A DNA stretch of 64,000 nt from contig DDFY01000004.1 of NCBI GenBank assembly GCA_002337385.1, positions 220,449 through 284,448 on the forward strand, given 5' to 3'. This DNA comes from Erythrobacter sp. UBA1916 (GTDB taxonomy: Bacteria > Pseudomonadota > Alphaproteobacteria > Sphingomonadales > Sphingomonadaceae). Both the position numbers and the translations under genes were made by a program. Each line of letters opens with the position of its first letter. Within the stretch, counting starts at the first letter, position 1. Positions 15,626-24,707 of this stretch are shown here, piece after piece. Below the pieces are notes generated by a model that had not been told where the DNA came from, ran no database searches, and saw only the letters and a list, made by a program, of their open reading frames with translations.

Positions 15626-16228
15626 CTAGGCGGCGGCCTTCGTGCCGTTGGCCAGCCATGGCCGTTGGCTGCGCAGACGGTCCTCGTAGGCAGTGATTAC
15701 GGCATCGCTTTGCAGCGTCAAACCAACTTCGTCGAGCCCTTCGAGCAGGCAGTTCTTGCGGAACGGGTCGATCTCGAAGGTCCAGCGGTCCTGGAAGGGC
15801 GTGCTTACGCTCTGGTTTTCGAGGTTGATTGTGATCGGATCGCTCTGGGCGACCTCCATCAGCCGGTCGACCGCTTCCTGCGGCAGGGCCACGGTGAGAA
15901 TGCCGTTCTTGAACGCGTTGCCGCTGAAAATGTCGGAGAAGCTCGGCGCGATGACGGCCTTCACACCCATGTCGAGCAGGGCCCAGGCGGCGTGCTCGCG
16001 GCTCGATCCGCAGCCGAAGTTGTCGCCCGCGATAATGATCGGGGCACCGGCGAATTCGGGATCGTCGAACACCGAATCCCCGTCCTTGCGCAGCGCCTCG
16101 AAAGCGCCTTCGCCAAGCCCGTCGCGGGTAATCGTCTTGAGGAAATGGGCGGGGATGATGATGTCGGTATCGACGTTCTTCATGCCAAACGGATAGGCGC
16201 GCCCTTCAACTTCGTTCACCTTTTCCAT
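15626..16228 (-). CDS. leuD: 3-isopropylmalate dehydratase small subunit
   Basis: Small (swivel) subunit of isopropylmalate isomerase in leucine synthesis. Length is 200 residues, with DTDIIIPAHFLKTI, the substrate-loop motif GDNFGCGSSREHAAWAL, and NGILTVALPQE, all typical of LeuD. The start ATG overlaps the stop of the upstream 55-residue ORF (TGATG), showing translational coupling. Its partner leuC lies upstream on the same strand, separated by the small ORF and the glycosylase gene. Confidence 0.96.
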   Translation of the reverse strand: MEKVNEVEGRAYPFGMKNVDTDIIIPAHFLKTITRDGLGEGAFEALRKDGDSVFDDPEFAGAPIIIAGDNFGCGSSREHAAWALLDMGVKAVIAPSFSDIFSGNAFKNGILTVALPQEAVDRLMEVAQSDPITINLENQSVSTPFQDRWTFEIDPFRKNCLLEGLDEVGLTLQSDAVITAYEDRLRSQRPWLANGTKAAA

Positions 16229-16395
16229 CAGTCGGTCTCCGGTGCCTCGCCCGAGGGGATCGGCGGCAGCTGCTTCGCTTCGTTGGCGGTCTTCTTCTTG
16301 CGCGATGTGAACATCAGCGCCGCGGCAATCGCGGCCGAGCCGATGGCAGCACCTGCGAGGGCGGCCTTTCCGCCGGGGATCTTGGACTTGCTCAT
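16228..16395 (-). CDS. Small single-helix membrane protein between leuC and leuD
   Basis: A 55-residue ORF beginning MSKSKIPGGKAALAGAAIG, with one Ala-rich hydrophobic helix, then SRKKK as a cytoplasmic anchor and a Pro/Glu tail. Its stop overlaps the leuD start, so it is very likely translated. Similar short proteins lie in leu operons of related genera to my recollection, but no function is known. It could equally be membrane-inserted with no link to leucine synthesis. Confidence 0.6.
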   Translation of the reverse strand: MSKSKIPGGKAALAGAAIGSAAIAAALMFTSRKKKTANEAKQLPPIPSGEAPETD

Positions 16396-16435
16396 AATAG
16401 GGCCAGATGCGCGCAGGCTGGCCCGGTTGCAAGTC

Positions 16436-16919
16436 TCAGGCGACAAATTTGCGCAATGCGAGCCAGTGTTCGGTCTTTTTCGCGAGCGGCATGGCGGCAT
16501 AGGCAGCGCTGGAGGAGGGCAGGTCGACCAGCTCTGGCGCCGCTTGCCCGGCGAGTTGCCTGCGCCCGATCTTCGCGGACTTTGCGCCGTTGAAGGCAAG
16601 GGCGCGCAGGTTGGGCAAGCTGGCGGCAAATTCGGCGAGCGGGTTCGCCTCGTGGGCGCGAATCGCGGTGTCGAGGCTGCCGCTGCGCTCAGCCGAGGCG
16701 ACCGAGTCCCACAGGCCGATATGGTGCGCGCGCAGGGTGGCGAGCCGCGCCTCGTAATCGAGCGACACCAGATCGCGTTCGATCACTGCACCGACGAGAT
16801 GCCAGAAGCCATTGCCAGGATGCGCGTAATAGCGCCGCTCGGCCAGTGACCGTTCGCCCGGAAGTGAGCCGAGGATGACGAGGCGCGTGTCGTCGTCGAC
16901 GACCGCGCCGAACCCGCTC

Positions 16920-16933
<14 letters not shown>
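16436..16933 (-). CDS. DNA-deoxyinosine (hypoxanthine) glycosylase, UDG superfamily family 6
   Basis: Base-excision enzyme expected to remove hypoxanthine from DNA. The 165 residues carry the family-6 marks: VILGSLPGERSL near the N-terminus (motif 1), YYAHPGNGFW, GLWDSV and the C-terminal PSSSAAYA with downstream helix. It overlaps the end of leuC by 14 bases, so it is probably co-transcribed with the leu genes. Substrate specificity is inferred from the family; the superfamily assignment is firm. Confidence 0.85.
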
Positions 16934-18356
<1,423 letters not shown>

Positions 18357-18458
18357 GATGCGGGGCAGATAGCGATCCTTTGTCCTTCCGCCAAGTCGCC
18401 GTCGATCAGGCGTAGTTTACGCCTTGGCAAAAGCGCCTCCGGTAGCTATTTGAAACTT

Positions 18459-18884
18459 ATGGCCGCAAACTCCCACACCATGCCGATCACCATTGAAGCC
18501 GACGACATCGACTTCATGGGGCACGTCAACAATGCCCGCTATCTGGGCTGGGTGCAGGATGTGGTGCTGGCGCACTGGCACAAGCTGGCCCCGGCAGAAG
18601 AGGCCGCGCGGATCGCCTGGGTCGCGCTCAAGCACGAGATTACCTATCGCAAGCCCGCCTTTCTGACCGATGATATCAACGCCACCACGGTGCTGGAAAA
18701 GGTCGCCGGAGCGCGCGCGTTCTACAACACTGTGATTGCGCGCGGCGAGGAAGTTCTGGCTGAAATCAAGAGCATGTGGTGCTGTCTTGACAAGGAAAGT
18801 CACCGCCCCTCGCGGATTGACCGCGATGTGGCCGAGCAGTGCTTCGGACTGCCGCGCAAGCAGGATCGCTACCTCGGCGACTGA
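18459..18884 (+). CDS. Acyl-CoA thioesterase (hot-dog fold, 4HBT family)
   Basis: A 141-residue single hot-dog-domain protein. The motif DDIDFMGHVNNARYLGWVQD carries the family Asp and the HVNN stretch of 4-hydroxybenzoyl-CoA/YbgC-type thioesterases. A long central helix and strand KHEITYRKPAFLTDDI follow. A start at 18480 (MPITIEADD) is also possible. It lies about 100 bases from the divergent leuC start. The acyl substrate cannot be told from sequence. Confidence 0.87.
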   Translation: MAANSHTMPITIEADDIDFMGHVNNARYLGWVQDVVLAHWHKLAPAEEAARIAWVALKHEITYRKPAFLTDDINATTVLEKVAGARAFYNTVIARGEEVLAEIKSMWCCLDKESHRPSRIDRDVAEQCFGLPRKQDRYLGD

Positions 18885-18931
18885 TCGGCCTGCGTCTGGC
18901 AAGGCGCGCCGCATAGGCCTATAGCTTGGTC

Positions 18932-19468
18932 ATGACCGACATACTCGTCCCCGCGCTGATCGTGCTGGCCACCGTGGCCTGGATGGAGTGGGTCGCCTGG
19001 GCGAGCCACAAGTACATCATGCATGGCTGGGGTTGGGGCTGGCATCGCGATCATCACGAGCCGCATGCGAACGTCCTCGAGAAGAACGACCTTTATGCCA
19101 TTGTCGGCGCACTGATGAGCATTTCGATGTTCGCGCTCGGCTCGCCGCTGGTGCTGGGCGCGCATGCCTGGTGGCCCGCGACGTGGATCGGGCTCGGCAT
19201 TCTCGGTTACGGGATCATCTATACGCTGGTGCATGATGGGCTGGTCCATCAGCGCTATTTCAAATGGGTGCCGAAGAAGGGCTATGCCAAGCGGCTGGTG
19301 CAGGCGCACCGGCTGCACCATGCGACCGTGGGCAAGGAGGGCGGGGTGAGCTTCGGTTTCGTCTGGGCGCAAGACCCGGCCAAGCTCAAGGCCGAGCTAC
19401 GCCGTCAGCGCGAGGCGGGGATTGCCGTGGTGCGCGAAAGTGCGCAGCCGGTCGGGCGCAATCTCTAG
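18932..19468 (+). CDS. crtZ: Beta-carotene hydroxylase, fatty-acid hydroxylase superfamily
   Basis: Membrane di-iron hydroxylase that adds 3-hydroxyl groups to the beta-ionone rings of carotenoids (zeaxanthin and related pigments). The 178 residues contain four histidine clusters of CrtZ: HKYIMH, HRDHH, LVHDGLVHQRY and HRLHH. Four hydrophobic stretches are present. No other crt genes are in the window, so it is unlinked from the main carotenoid cluster, as often seen in Erythrobacteraceae. The stop overlaps the convergent DUF454 gene by four bases. Confidence 0.92.
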   Translation: MTDILVPALIVLATVAWMEWVAWASHKYIMHGWGWGWHRDHHEPHANVLEKNDLYAIVGALMSISMFALGSPLVLGAHAWWPATWIGLGILGYGIIYTLVHDGLVHQRYFKWVPKKGYAKRLVQAHRLHHATVGKEGGVSFGFVWAQDPAKLKAELRRQREAGIAVVRESAQPVGRNL

Positions 19469-19818
19469 GCCTCGGCGCGGGTCCAGAGCCAGGCGGCGAC
19501 GGCGGCAAGGCAAGTGAGCGGGATCAGCGCAATCGGAAAGCCGACCGTGGCCGTGGTGATCGCCCCGGCAATGGCCATTGCAATTACCGCGGATTTCTTG
19601 GCCTTGCGCGAGATCGCGCGCCGTTCGCGCCAGTCGCGAAGGGGCGGGCCGTAGACCTTGTGGTTCTGCATCCGCTCGGCCCATTCGGGATGGCCGCGCA
19701 GGAAGCAAAACAGCGCCACCAGCAGGAAAACGAAGCCCGGCATCAGCGGCAGCACGATGCCGATCCAGCCAAGGCAGAAGAAGAACGCTCCGGCGAAGGT
19801 CCAGAGCCGGCTGTTCAT
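19465..19818 (-). CDS. YbaN/DUF454 family inner-membrane protein
   Basis: A 117-residue protein with two to three hydrophobic segments. It shows the family core FFCLGWIGIVLPLMPGFVFLLVA followed by CFLRGHPEWAERMQNHKVYGPPLRDWRE, a highly conserved DUF454 block. The biochemical role of the family is unknown. It overlaps crtZ by four bases on the opposite strand and lies two bases downstream of sufE on the same strand, so it is probably co-transcribed with it. Confidence 0.88.
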   Translation of the reverse strand: MNSRLWTFAGAFFFCLGWIGIVLPLMPGFVFLLVALFCFLRGHPEWAERMQNHKVYGPPLRDWRERRAISRKAKKSAVIAMAIAGAITTATVGFPIALIPLTCLAAVAAWLWTRAEA

Positions 19819-19819
19819 G

Positions 19820-20227
19820 TCAGGCCGCCGCGATCCGCGCCGCGTGCTCTCGCACCAGCGCGATCATGTTGGGGACGCCCTGCGTGCGGTTGGAGGAAAG
19901 CTGGTTTTTGAGGTCGAACGGTTCGAGCGCTGCGGCCACGTCCATCGCGGCAACCTCGCTGGCGGGCTTATCCTGCACCGCCGAGACCACCAGCGCGACG
20001 ATCCCCTTGGTGATCGCGGCGTTCGAATCGGCGAGGAAGTGCAGCTTGTCGGCATTGCCGGTGGGGTAGACCCAAACCTGCGCCGAGCAGCCGCGCACCA
20101 GCGTGGCGTCGGTCTTCAGCGCGGCGGGCATTTCTTCCAGCTCGCGGCCGAGCTCGATCAGCAGGCGATAACGTTCGTCGGCGTCGAGGAAATCGTATTC
20201 CTCGTGGATGTCTTGGAGGGATCGCAT
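19820..20227 (-). CDS. sufE: SufE family sulfur-acceptor protein
   Basis: Accepts persulfide sulfur from SufS for Fe-S cluster assembly. The 135 residues from ATG at 20227 show RGCSAQVWVYP with the acceptor Cys, then SNAAITKGIVALVVSAV and the ending FDLKNQLSSNRTQGVPNMIALVREHA, diagnostic of SufE. Other suf genes are not nearby. It is separated from the psp operon end by about 55 bases that hold a short inverted repeat (CCCAGCGAAAGCCGGGA). Confidence 0.93.
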   Translation of the reverse strand: MRSLQDIHEEYDFLDADERYRLLIELGRELEEMPAALKTDATLVRGCSAQVWVYPTGNADKLHFLADSNAAITKGIVALVVSAVQDKPASEVAAMDVAAALEPFDLKNQLSSNRTQGVPNMIALVREHAARIAAA

Positions 20228-20282
20228 GGGCGCGCGCCTACCATCTCGGCCATCCCAGCGAAAGCCGGGATGACGATGTGCC

Positions 20283-20519
20283 CTACAGGTCCACGCCGCT
20301 GGCGATGGCTTCCAGCTTGCGAATGCGCTCCTTGAGGTCGGCAATCTCGATCCGCGCGGCGCCTTCGCGCGATCCGCCAAAGTGCTCGGGCGATCCGCGA
20401 GCGGTATCCAGCTCGCGCAGCTTGAGCGCCAGCCAGCCCTGCCACATCACCAGCGCCGCACCGGCGAGGATCGACAGCGACAACACCATGCTCACAGCGA
20501 TCAGCATGCTCTCGCTCAT
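20283..20519 (-). CDS. PspB-like small membrane protein, last gene of the psp operon
   Basis: A 78-residue protein with one N-terminal helix (LIAVSMVLSLSILAGAALVMW) and a short coiled coil ending LKERIRKLEAIASGVDL. That tail resembles the end of PspB proteins, where a leucine-rich coil is followed by LE-x-I. The ATG overlaps the upstream stop by four bases. It is the sixth member of the pspA-pspB-pspC string counting from pspA. A specific function is not established; a membrane-stress role is inferred from the operon. Confidence 0.7.
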   Translation of the reverse strand: MSESMLIAVSMVLSLSILAGAALVMWQGWLALKLRELDTARGSPEHFGGSREGAARIEIADLKERIRKLEAIASGVDL

Positions 20520-20800
20520 TCCGACTTGCTCCTTTCGTCACGCAACTGCTCAATTTCGCGGGCGAGGTTGAGGCTTTCGCGGTCCTCGGTGGCGATCCGT
20601 TCGAGCACTTTCACCCGTTCGCGCAGTTCGGCCAGTTCGCGGGCCATCTCGCTTTCGCGGGCGCGGTCTGCCGCGTGATCCGCGACCGGGTTGCCCCACA
20701 TGTCGCGCACGACCCCTTGCTTGGTTTCCTGGTGCCGGTTCCAGGCGGCATAGGCCATGCCGCAGATGGCCACGAGGAAGATCATCGTCCACAGGCTCAT
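20516..20800 (-). CDS. PspB-like small membrane protein
   Basis: A 94-residue protein. It has an N-terminal helix (MSLWTMIFLVAICGMAYAAW), a polar middle and a coil with LRERVKVLERIATEDRESLN, the same pattern as the tails of its neighbours. It overlaps both neighbouring genes by four bases. Topology should be short periplasmic N-terminus, one helix and a cytoplasmic coil, as in PspB. Probably arose by duplication of a pspB-type gene. Confidence 0.7.
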   Translation of the reverse strand: MSLWTMIFLVAICGMAYAAWNRHQETKQGVVRDMWGNPVADHAADRARESEMARELAELRERVKVLERIATEDRESLNLAREIEQLRDERSKSE

Positions 20801-21120
20801 TGCATGCGCTCCTTCATTGGCAGGTCCAGCGGAATGCCATCGGCGCCATCCTCGACCTTGCGGGTGTCGCGCAGGGCTTCGATCTGGGTTGCCACGTCAT
20901 AGCCGCCATCGGTGACGATCCGTTCGAGCACGCGCACGCGGTCCTCCAGCTTCTGCACCTGCGCGGCATATTGCGCGGCGCGTTCGGCGGTGTTCTGCGC
21001 GGTGGCATCGACCTGGATCGCCGCGATCTTCTGCTTGTGCTTCGCCCAGATCGCAACGATCGGGATCGACAGCGCGAAGATCGGTACAATCACGCCGATC
21101 AGTCCGGATAGGTCACCCAT
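20797..21120 (-). CDS. PspB-like small membrane protein
   Basis: A 107-residue protein with one helix (GLIGVIVPIFALSIPIVAIWA) and a coil containing LEDRVRVLERIVTDGGYDVA. The coil motif R-x-RVxVLERI matches PspB (RLDERMDTVERLV) and the other two small proteins here. It lies 33 bases after pspC and overlaps the next gene by four bases. It likely interacts with PspC or PspA at the membrane; this is inference from context. Confidence 0.7.
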   Translation of the reverse strand: MGDLSGLIGVIVPIFALSIPIVAIWAKHKQKIAAIQVDATAQNTAERAAQYAAQVQKLEDRVRVLERIVTDGGYDVATQIEALRDTRKVEDGADGIPLDLPMKERMQ

Positions 21121-21153
21121 GGCATAGTCCCCCTGTGGCTTGCGTGGTGCCGC

Positions 21154-21531
21154 TCAGCGCAACCGCTCGATCTCGGCCGACAGGCGCGGGTTGCTCGACA
21201 CGTAGTAGCTCTCGACATCGGCCAGACGCCGGTCGACGTCCTTCATCCGGGCGCGGATTTCGCGCGCGGTGCGCTTCGGGCTCTGGCGAACCGACTGCCA
21301 GTAGCGGGCCTCTTCCGGCTCGACGTAGAGATAGGGCGGCTTCTTGTTCAGGATGAAGCAGGCAATGGCGTAGGCCGGGATCGTCCATCCGCCGGTGGCG
21401 AAGGTGAGGAACACCGTGCCCATGCGCACCCAGAAGGCATCGACTCCGGTGTAGTCCGCGATCCCCGCGCAAACGCCGAACAGCTTGCCGTTGTGCTTGT
21501 CACGGTAAAGCTTGGTGCGGGGCGAGTTCAT
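21154..21531 (-). CDS. pspC: Phage shock protein C
   Basis: Membrane sensor of the Psp response, 125 residues. The PspC core reads KLYRDKHNGKLFGVCAGIADY and continues with two hydrophobic segments (MGTVFLTFATGGWTIPAYAIACFIL). The C-terminal half is a charged helical tail ending DVRRLADVESYYVSSNP-like sequence, as in full-length PspC. With PspB it relays stress by sequestering PspA and freeing PspF. It overlaps pspB by four bases. Confidence 0.93.
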   Translation of the reverse strand: MNSPRTKLYRDKHNGKLFGVCAGIADYTGVDAFWVRMGTVFLTFATGGWTIPAYAIACFILNKKPPYLYVEPEEARYWQSVRQSPKRTAREIRARMKDVDRRLADVESYYVSSNPRLSAEIERLR

Positions 21532-21833
21532 GCGCGGGGTCCTTTCTTTTCGGCGAGCATCTTTTCGAGTTCGTGCAGCGGAACATTGTCCACTTCGCGG
21601 TTGTGCTGGACGCGCGCAGGCTTGAACTCGGGGTTGTCGGAGGCGACCAGGCGCTCGACCGTGTCCATGCGTTCGTCGAGGCGCTTGGCAAGCTGGTACA
21701 GCTCTTCGAGCAAGACCTCGTCATCGGTGGTGATGGTGGCGGCGGTTTTCCACTTGGTCACATAGTGGAGCACGACCCACGGCAAGCCGATGAAGATCGT
21801 GGCAATTGCAATAACGGGCATCAGATCATCCAT
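21528..21833 (-). CDS. pspB: Phage shock protein B
   Basis: A 101-residue membrane protein with one N-terminal helix (MPVIAIATIFIGLPWVVLHY) and a cytoplasmic leucine-rich coil, EELYQLAKRLDERMDTVERLV, followed by ASDNPEF, closely parallel to the E. coli PspB tail. It is longer than E. coli PspB (74) through a C-terminal extension. Starts three bases after pspA and overlaps pspC by four, so it is part of one transcript from the sigma-54 promoter at 22855. Confidence 0.92.
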   Translation of the reverse strand: MDDLMPVIAIATIFIGLPWVVLHYVTKWKTAATITTDDEVLLEELYQLAKRLDERMDTVERLVASDNPEFKPARVQHNREVDNVPLHELEKMLAEKKGPRA

Positions 21834-21836
21834 GGC

Positions 21837-22520
21837 TTATCCTTCCTTTTCCGAGCCCTTGCCGAGCGCGCGCTTCAATTCTTCCAGTTCCTCATCGACC
21901 TTGTCGCCGCCTTCCAGCTCGGCAAATTCGTCGGCGAGGGTCTTCTTGCCCTTGCCGCCGATATCGAGCGAGTCGGCGCGGCCTTCGGCATAGTCGACGC
22001 GGCGTTCAAGCTGGTCGAACCGGGCGAGCGCTTCATCGACGCGTTCGTTGGTCATCAGGTTGCGTAGCTTGAAGCGGTTTTCCGCGCTTTCGAGGCGGGC
22101 CGCGATCTGGCTCTGGCGGCTGCGGGCTTCGCGCAGGCGGCTTTGCAGCTTGGCGATATCGGCCTCGTAAGCGCGCAGGGCGTCGTCGAGCACGGCGATC
22201 TCTGTCTTGAGCTGGTCGGACATGTCTGCCGCCTTGCGCCGTTCCATCAGCGCGGCACGGGCAAGATCCTCACGGTCCTTGCTGAGCGCGAGCTGCGCCT
22301 TCTCGTTCCAGTCGGTCTGCAGCTGGTCAAGCTTGACGGTGTGGCGGTGCATCTCCTTCTGGTCGGCGATGGTGCGCGCGGCAGAGGCGCGCACTTCGAC
22401 CAGCGTTTCCTCCATCTCGAGGATAATCATGCGGATCATCTTGGCCGGATCGTCGGCCTGGTCGAGCAACTCCGAAAAGTTGGCGGCGATGATGTCGCGG
22501 GTACGAGAGAATATTCCCAT
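21837..22520 (-). CDS. pspA: Phage shock protein A
   Basis: ESCRT-III-like coiled-coil protein that inhibits PspF and binds stressed inner membrane. From ATG at 22520 (GGAGA about seven bases upstream) it is 227 residues, as expected. The N-terminus MGIFSRTRDIIAANFSELLDQADDP is the classic membrane-binding start and is followed by KMIRMIILEMEETLVEVRASAA. The open frame continues upstream into the region of the small ORF, but those codons are not PspA-like. The operon continues with pspB, pspC and three small membrane proteins. Confidence 0.96.
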   Translation of the reverse strand: MGIFSRTRDIIAANFSELLDQADDPAKMIRMIILEMEETLVEVRASAARTIADQKEMHRHTVKLDQLQTDWNEKAQLALSKDREDLARAALMERRKAADMSDQLKTEIAVLDDALRAYEADIAKLQSRLREARSRQSQIAARLESAENRFKLRNLMTNERVDEALARFDQLERRVDYAEGRADSLDIGGKGKKTLADEFAELEGGDKVDEELEELKRALGKGSEKEG

Positions 22521-22663
22521 CAAGCTGTCTCCGGATTTGATCGCGCGAGCGACCGGCGTGGGAGTGGTGCGTATACGTTCGATCTCACGATCGAGCCGCG
22601 TGCCACTATCGGGCCTGCGGGTCTCGCTGCCAAGCGGCTCGTGACCAAGGGGCGCCTTGCCGT

Positions 22664-22819
22664 TCACGCTAGCGCCGTCGAGGTAATAGGCGCGGCCATG
22701 CTATAGGCCGAGGCGCTGGCCGGGGCGAGCGCGGTGAAGGTAACGAAGGCCACCATGGCCGCGACGCTGACGAGCGCGGCCTGGCCGAGTTCGCTGGCAA
22801 AGAAGCGGGAAGTGAACAT
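22664..22819 (-). CDS. Small hydrophobic protein, first gene of the psp operon
   Basis: A 51-residue ORF beginning MFTSRFFASELGQAALVSVA, with one hydrophobic helix (AAMVAFVTFTALAP) and a small-residue tail. It follows the sigma-54 promoter at 22855 by about 10-15 bases of leader, and GGAG precedes the ATG. It is built like the 42-residue protein at 4740, which is likewise the first gene behind a PspF-type promoter. Possibly a stress peptide or secreted after signal cleavage (SASA near residue 37). Function unknown. Confidence 0.6.
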   Translation of the reverse strand: MFTSRFFASELGQAALVSVAAMVAFVTFTALAPASASAYSMAAPITSTALA

Positions 22820-22854
22820 GGCGAAAACTCCTGATTGGTGTACGGCACATGAAC

Positions 22855-22870
22855 TGCAAACGCCGTGCCA
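22855..22870 (-). promoter_or_regulatory. Sigma-54 (-24/-12) promoter of the psp operon
   Basis: On the minus strand TGGCACGGCGTTTGCA is a perfect match to the consensus TGGCACG-N4-TTGCA. It lies about 36 bases before the ATG at 22819 and 66 bases from the upstream element at 22936, the same geometry as at the 4.6-kb locus. Confidence 0.88.
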
Positions 22871-22935
22871 ATTTGAGAAATTGCATTATTTCATAGGCTT
22901 ATGAATTTGTTGGCCTGAGCAGTGTTGGTAATTAT

Positions 22936-22953
22936 TGCCAAGGCTTGGGAAAT
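22936..22953 (-). promoter_or_regulatory. Putative PspF upstream activating sequence, copy 2
   Basis: On the minus strand ATTTCCCAAGGCTTGGCA; CCAA-N3-TTGG forms the dyad. It is identical to copy 1 (4584) apart from the three central bases (GGC/GCC against ATA). It ends 18 bases before the pspF start, so PspF bound here could activate pspA and repress its own gene, as in E. coli. Confidence 0.7.
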
Positions 22954-22970
22954 ATCGCTAGAATTCGGTC

Positions 22971-23996
22971 ATGGAGCGGGCAACGCAATTCATTGGGCAA
23001 TCGAGCGCCTTTCTCGATGCGGTCGAGCGCGCCAGTCGCGCCGCGCCAATGCGCCGCCCGGTGCTGGTGATCGGCGAGCGCGGGACGGGCAAGGAACTGA
23101 TCGCCGAACGCCTCCATCGCCTGTCGGACCGCTGGGAAGAACCGCTCGTCACCATGAACTGCGCGGCGCTGCCCGAAACGCTGATCGAGGCAGAGCTGTT
23201 CGGCCACGAGGCGGGGGCCTTCACCGGCGCGACCAAGGCGCGGGTAGGGCGGTTCGAGGAGGCCGATCGCGGCACGCTGTTTCTCGATGAACTCGGCACC
23301 CTTTCTATGGGCGCGCAGGAGCGGCTGCTGCGCGCGGTGGAATATGGCGAGGTGACGCGGATCGGTGCCAGCCGTCCTACGCGGGTGGATGTGCGGATCG
23401 TGGCTGCTACCAACGAGGACCTGCCCGCGCGCGCTGAGGCGGGTGACTTCCGCGCCGACTTGCTCGACCGGCTGAGCTTCGAGGTCATCACGCTGCCGCC
23501 GCTGCGTGTGCGCGAAGGCGACGTGCCGGTGCTGGCCGACTATTTCGGGCGGCGCATGGCGGCCGAGCTGGGGTGGGAGGAATGGCCTGGCTATGCTGCC
23601 CATGTGGCCGAGGCGATGGAAGAGTTCCCGTGGCCGGGCAACGTGCGCGAACTGCGCAATGTGGTGGAGCGCGCGGTCTACCGGTGGGATGATTGGACCA
23701 GCCCGATTGGTGATGTGGTGTTCGATCCATTCCAGTCACCCTGGAAGCCGGCACCGATGCCCTCGGCGACTCCGGCCCCGGCCAAACCGGCAGCCGCTGC
23801 GGCGGCGCCATCGCCTGACCGATACGACGATATCGACGACCTTCGCGCGGCGGTTGACGAGCACGAGCGCAGCATTCTCATCCACGCGCTGGGCCGAAAC
23901 CGCTGGAACCAGCGCCAGACCGCGCAGGCACTGGGCCTGAGCTACGACCAGCTGCGCCATTGCATCCGCAAGCACGGGATCGACAAGCAGGAGTGA
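22971..23996 (+). CDS. pspF: Phage shock operon transcriptional activator PspF
   Basis: Sigma-54 enhancer-binding AAA+ activator, 341 residues, without an N-terminal receiver domain, as in PspF. Walker A is GERGTGKE (residues 35-42), the sigma-54-contacting loop is GAFTGA (82-87), Walker B is GTLFLDELG (about 101-109). A Pro/Ala linker near 260-280 leads to a C-terminal Fis-type helix-turn-helix (QTAQALGLSYDQLRHCIRKHGI). It is divergent from the psp operon and shares its upstream element. PspA would hold it inactive until membrane stress. Confidence 0.95.
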   Translation: MERATQFIGQSSAFLDAVERASRAAPMRRPVLVIGERGTGKELIAERLHRLSDRWEEPLVTMNCAALPETLIEAELFGHEAGAFTGATKARVGRFEEADRGTLFLDELGTLSMGAQERLLRAVEYGEVTRIGASRPTRVDVRIVAATNEDLPARAEAGDFRADLLDRLSFEVITLPPLRVREGDVPVLADYFGRRMAAELGWEEWPGYAAHVAEAMEEFPWPGNVRELRNVVERAVYRWDDWTSPIGDVVFDPFQSPWKPAPMPSATPAPAKPAAAAAAPSPDRYDDIDDLRAAVDEHERSILIHALGRNRWNQRQTAQALGLSYDQLRHCIRKHGIDKQE

Positions 23997-24094
23997 CCGC
24001 CACCGCGCTGAGCGGAGCGGCTATGGTTAAGGCGATCCGAACAGGGGCTTAACTTGGCGCAAACTCTATAAGTCTAGAAACCAGTTGGTAAGCA

Positions 24095-24172
24095 ATGAAG
24101 GTGAAGGATGGCCTGAGAGAGGTCAATCTGGCCAGCTTCGCTCACACGCAGGAGACTAAGAGCAGCCTATGA
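24095..24172 (+). CDS. Possible 25-codon leader ORF
   Basis: Reads MKVKDGLREVNLASFAHTQE then TKSSL and stops with TGA overlapping the ATG of the next gene at 24169 (ATGA). A TATAAG-like -10 lies about 30 bases upstream. There is no strong ribosome binding site, so expression is uncertain, but the exact stop-start overlap argues for coupling. Confidence 0.3.
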   Translation: MKVKDGLREVNLASFAHTQETKSSL

Positions 24173-24558
24173 GACAGCGTATGCCCGGTCACCGCATCGG
24201 TGCGAATCGCGAGCTGGCGGGCTCCTCCATGCCAGACAGGGGGCGTGCTCGGCCTGCTTCCGACAAGCCCGGGCTGGTGCTCAGCGTGGCCGCCTATGTC
24301 GGTGCGATCTGCGTGATCGTTTGGCTGGTCTTCACCTTCTTCGGTGCATCTGACGATGCCGGCGCTGACGGGCCTGAAGTCGTAAGCGTACCAGAGCCTG
24401 CGCCGACCGCAGCCTCGACGGTGGCGCCGCCTAGCTACGTGGAAGGCGGCGATAACTTCGTGCCGGGCGATAGTGACCAGACAGAGGAATTCTGGACCTC
24501 CGGCCCGAACCCGGCCATTCCTCCTTCGCAAGACCCGCTGACCAACCCGCACTACTGA
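24169..24558 (+). CDS. Hypothetical single-pass membrane protein
   Basis: A 129-residue protein not recognised by family. A basic N-terminus is followed by one transmembrane helix (LVLSVAAYVGAICVIVWLVFTFF, about residues 37-59) and an acidic, Pro/Ala/Ser-rich periplasmic tail ending in TNPHY. An in-frame ATG at 24181 may be the real start. It stands alone between pspF and rimP on the same strand. Nothing links it firmly to either neighbour. Confidence 0.55.
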   Translation: MRQRMPGHRIGANRELAGSSMPDRGRARPASDKPGLVLSVAAYVGAICVIVWLVFTFFGASDDAGADGPEVVSVPEPAPTAASTVAPPSYVEGGDNFVPGDSDQTEEFWTSGPNPAIPPSQDPLTNPHY

Positions 24559-24707
24559 GTCACCTCTGGCAGCGGGGTGAAAACTATCCCGTTGCAATTC
24601 TTGCGCGACTGGCCTATCTGCCACTCATCCCGACATTGTCGTAACATGGTTTGGATGCTGGCGCCTCAGGGGGCCGGCCCGAAGGCCCATGTTGCGATAC
24701 GATCTTG

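Noticed and set aside
20236..20282. CCCAGCGAAAGCCGGGA as the start of a repeat array
   Set aside because: A single short inverted repeat of a kind common in intergenic DNA of these bacteria; no array and no CRISPR-like spacing anywhere in the window.
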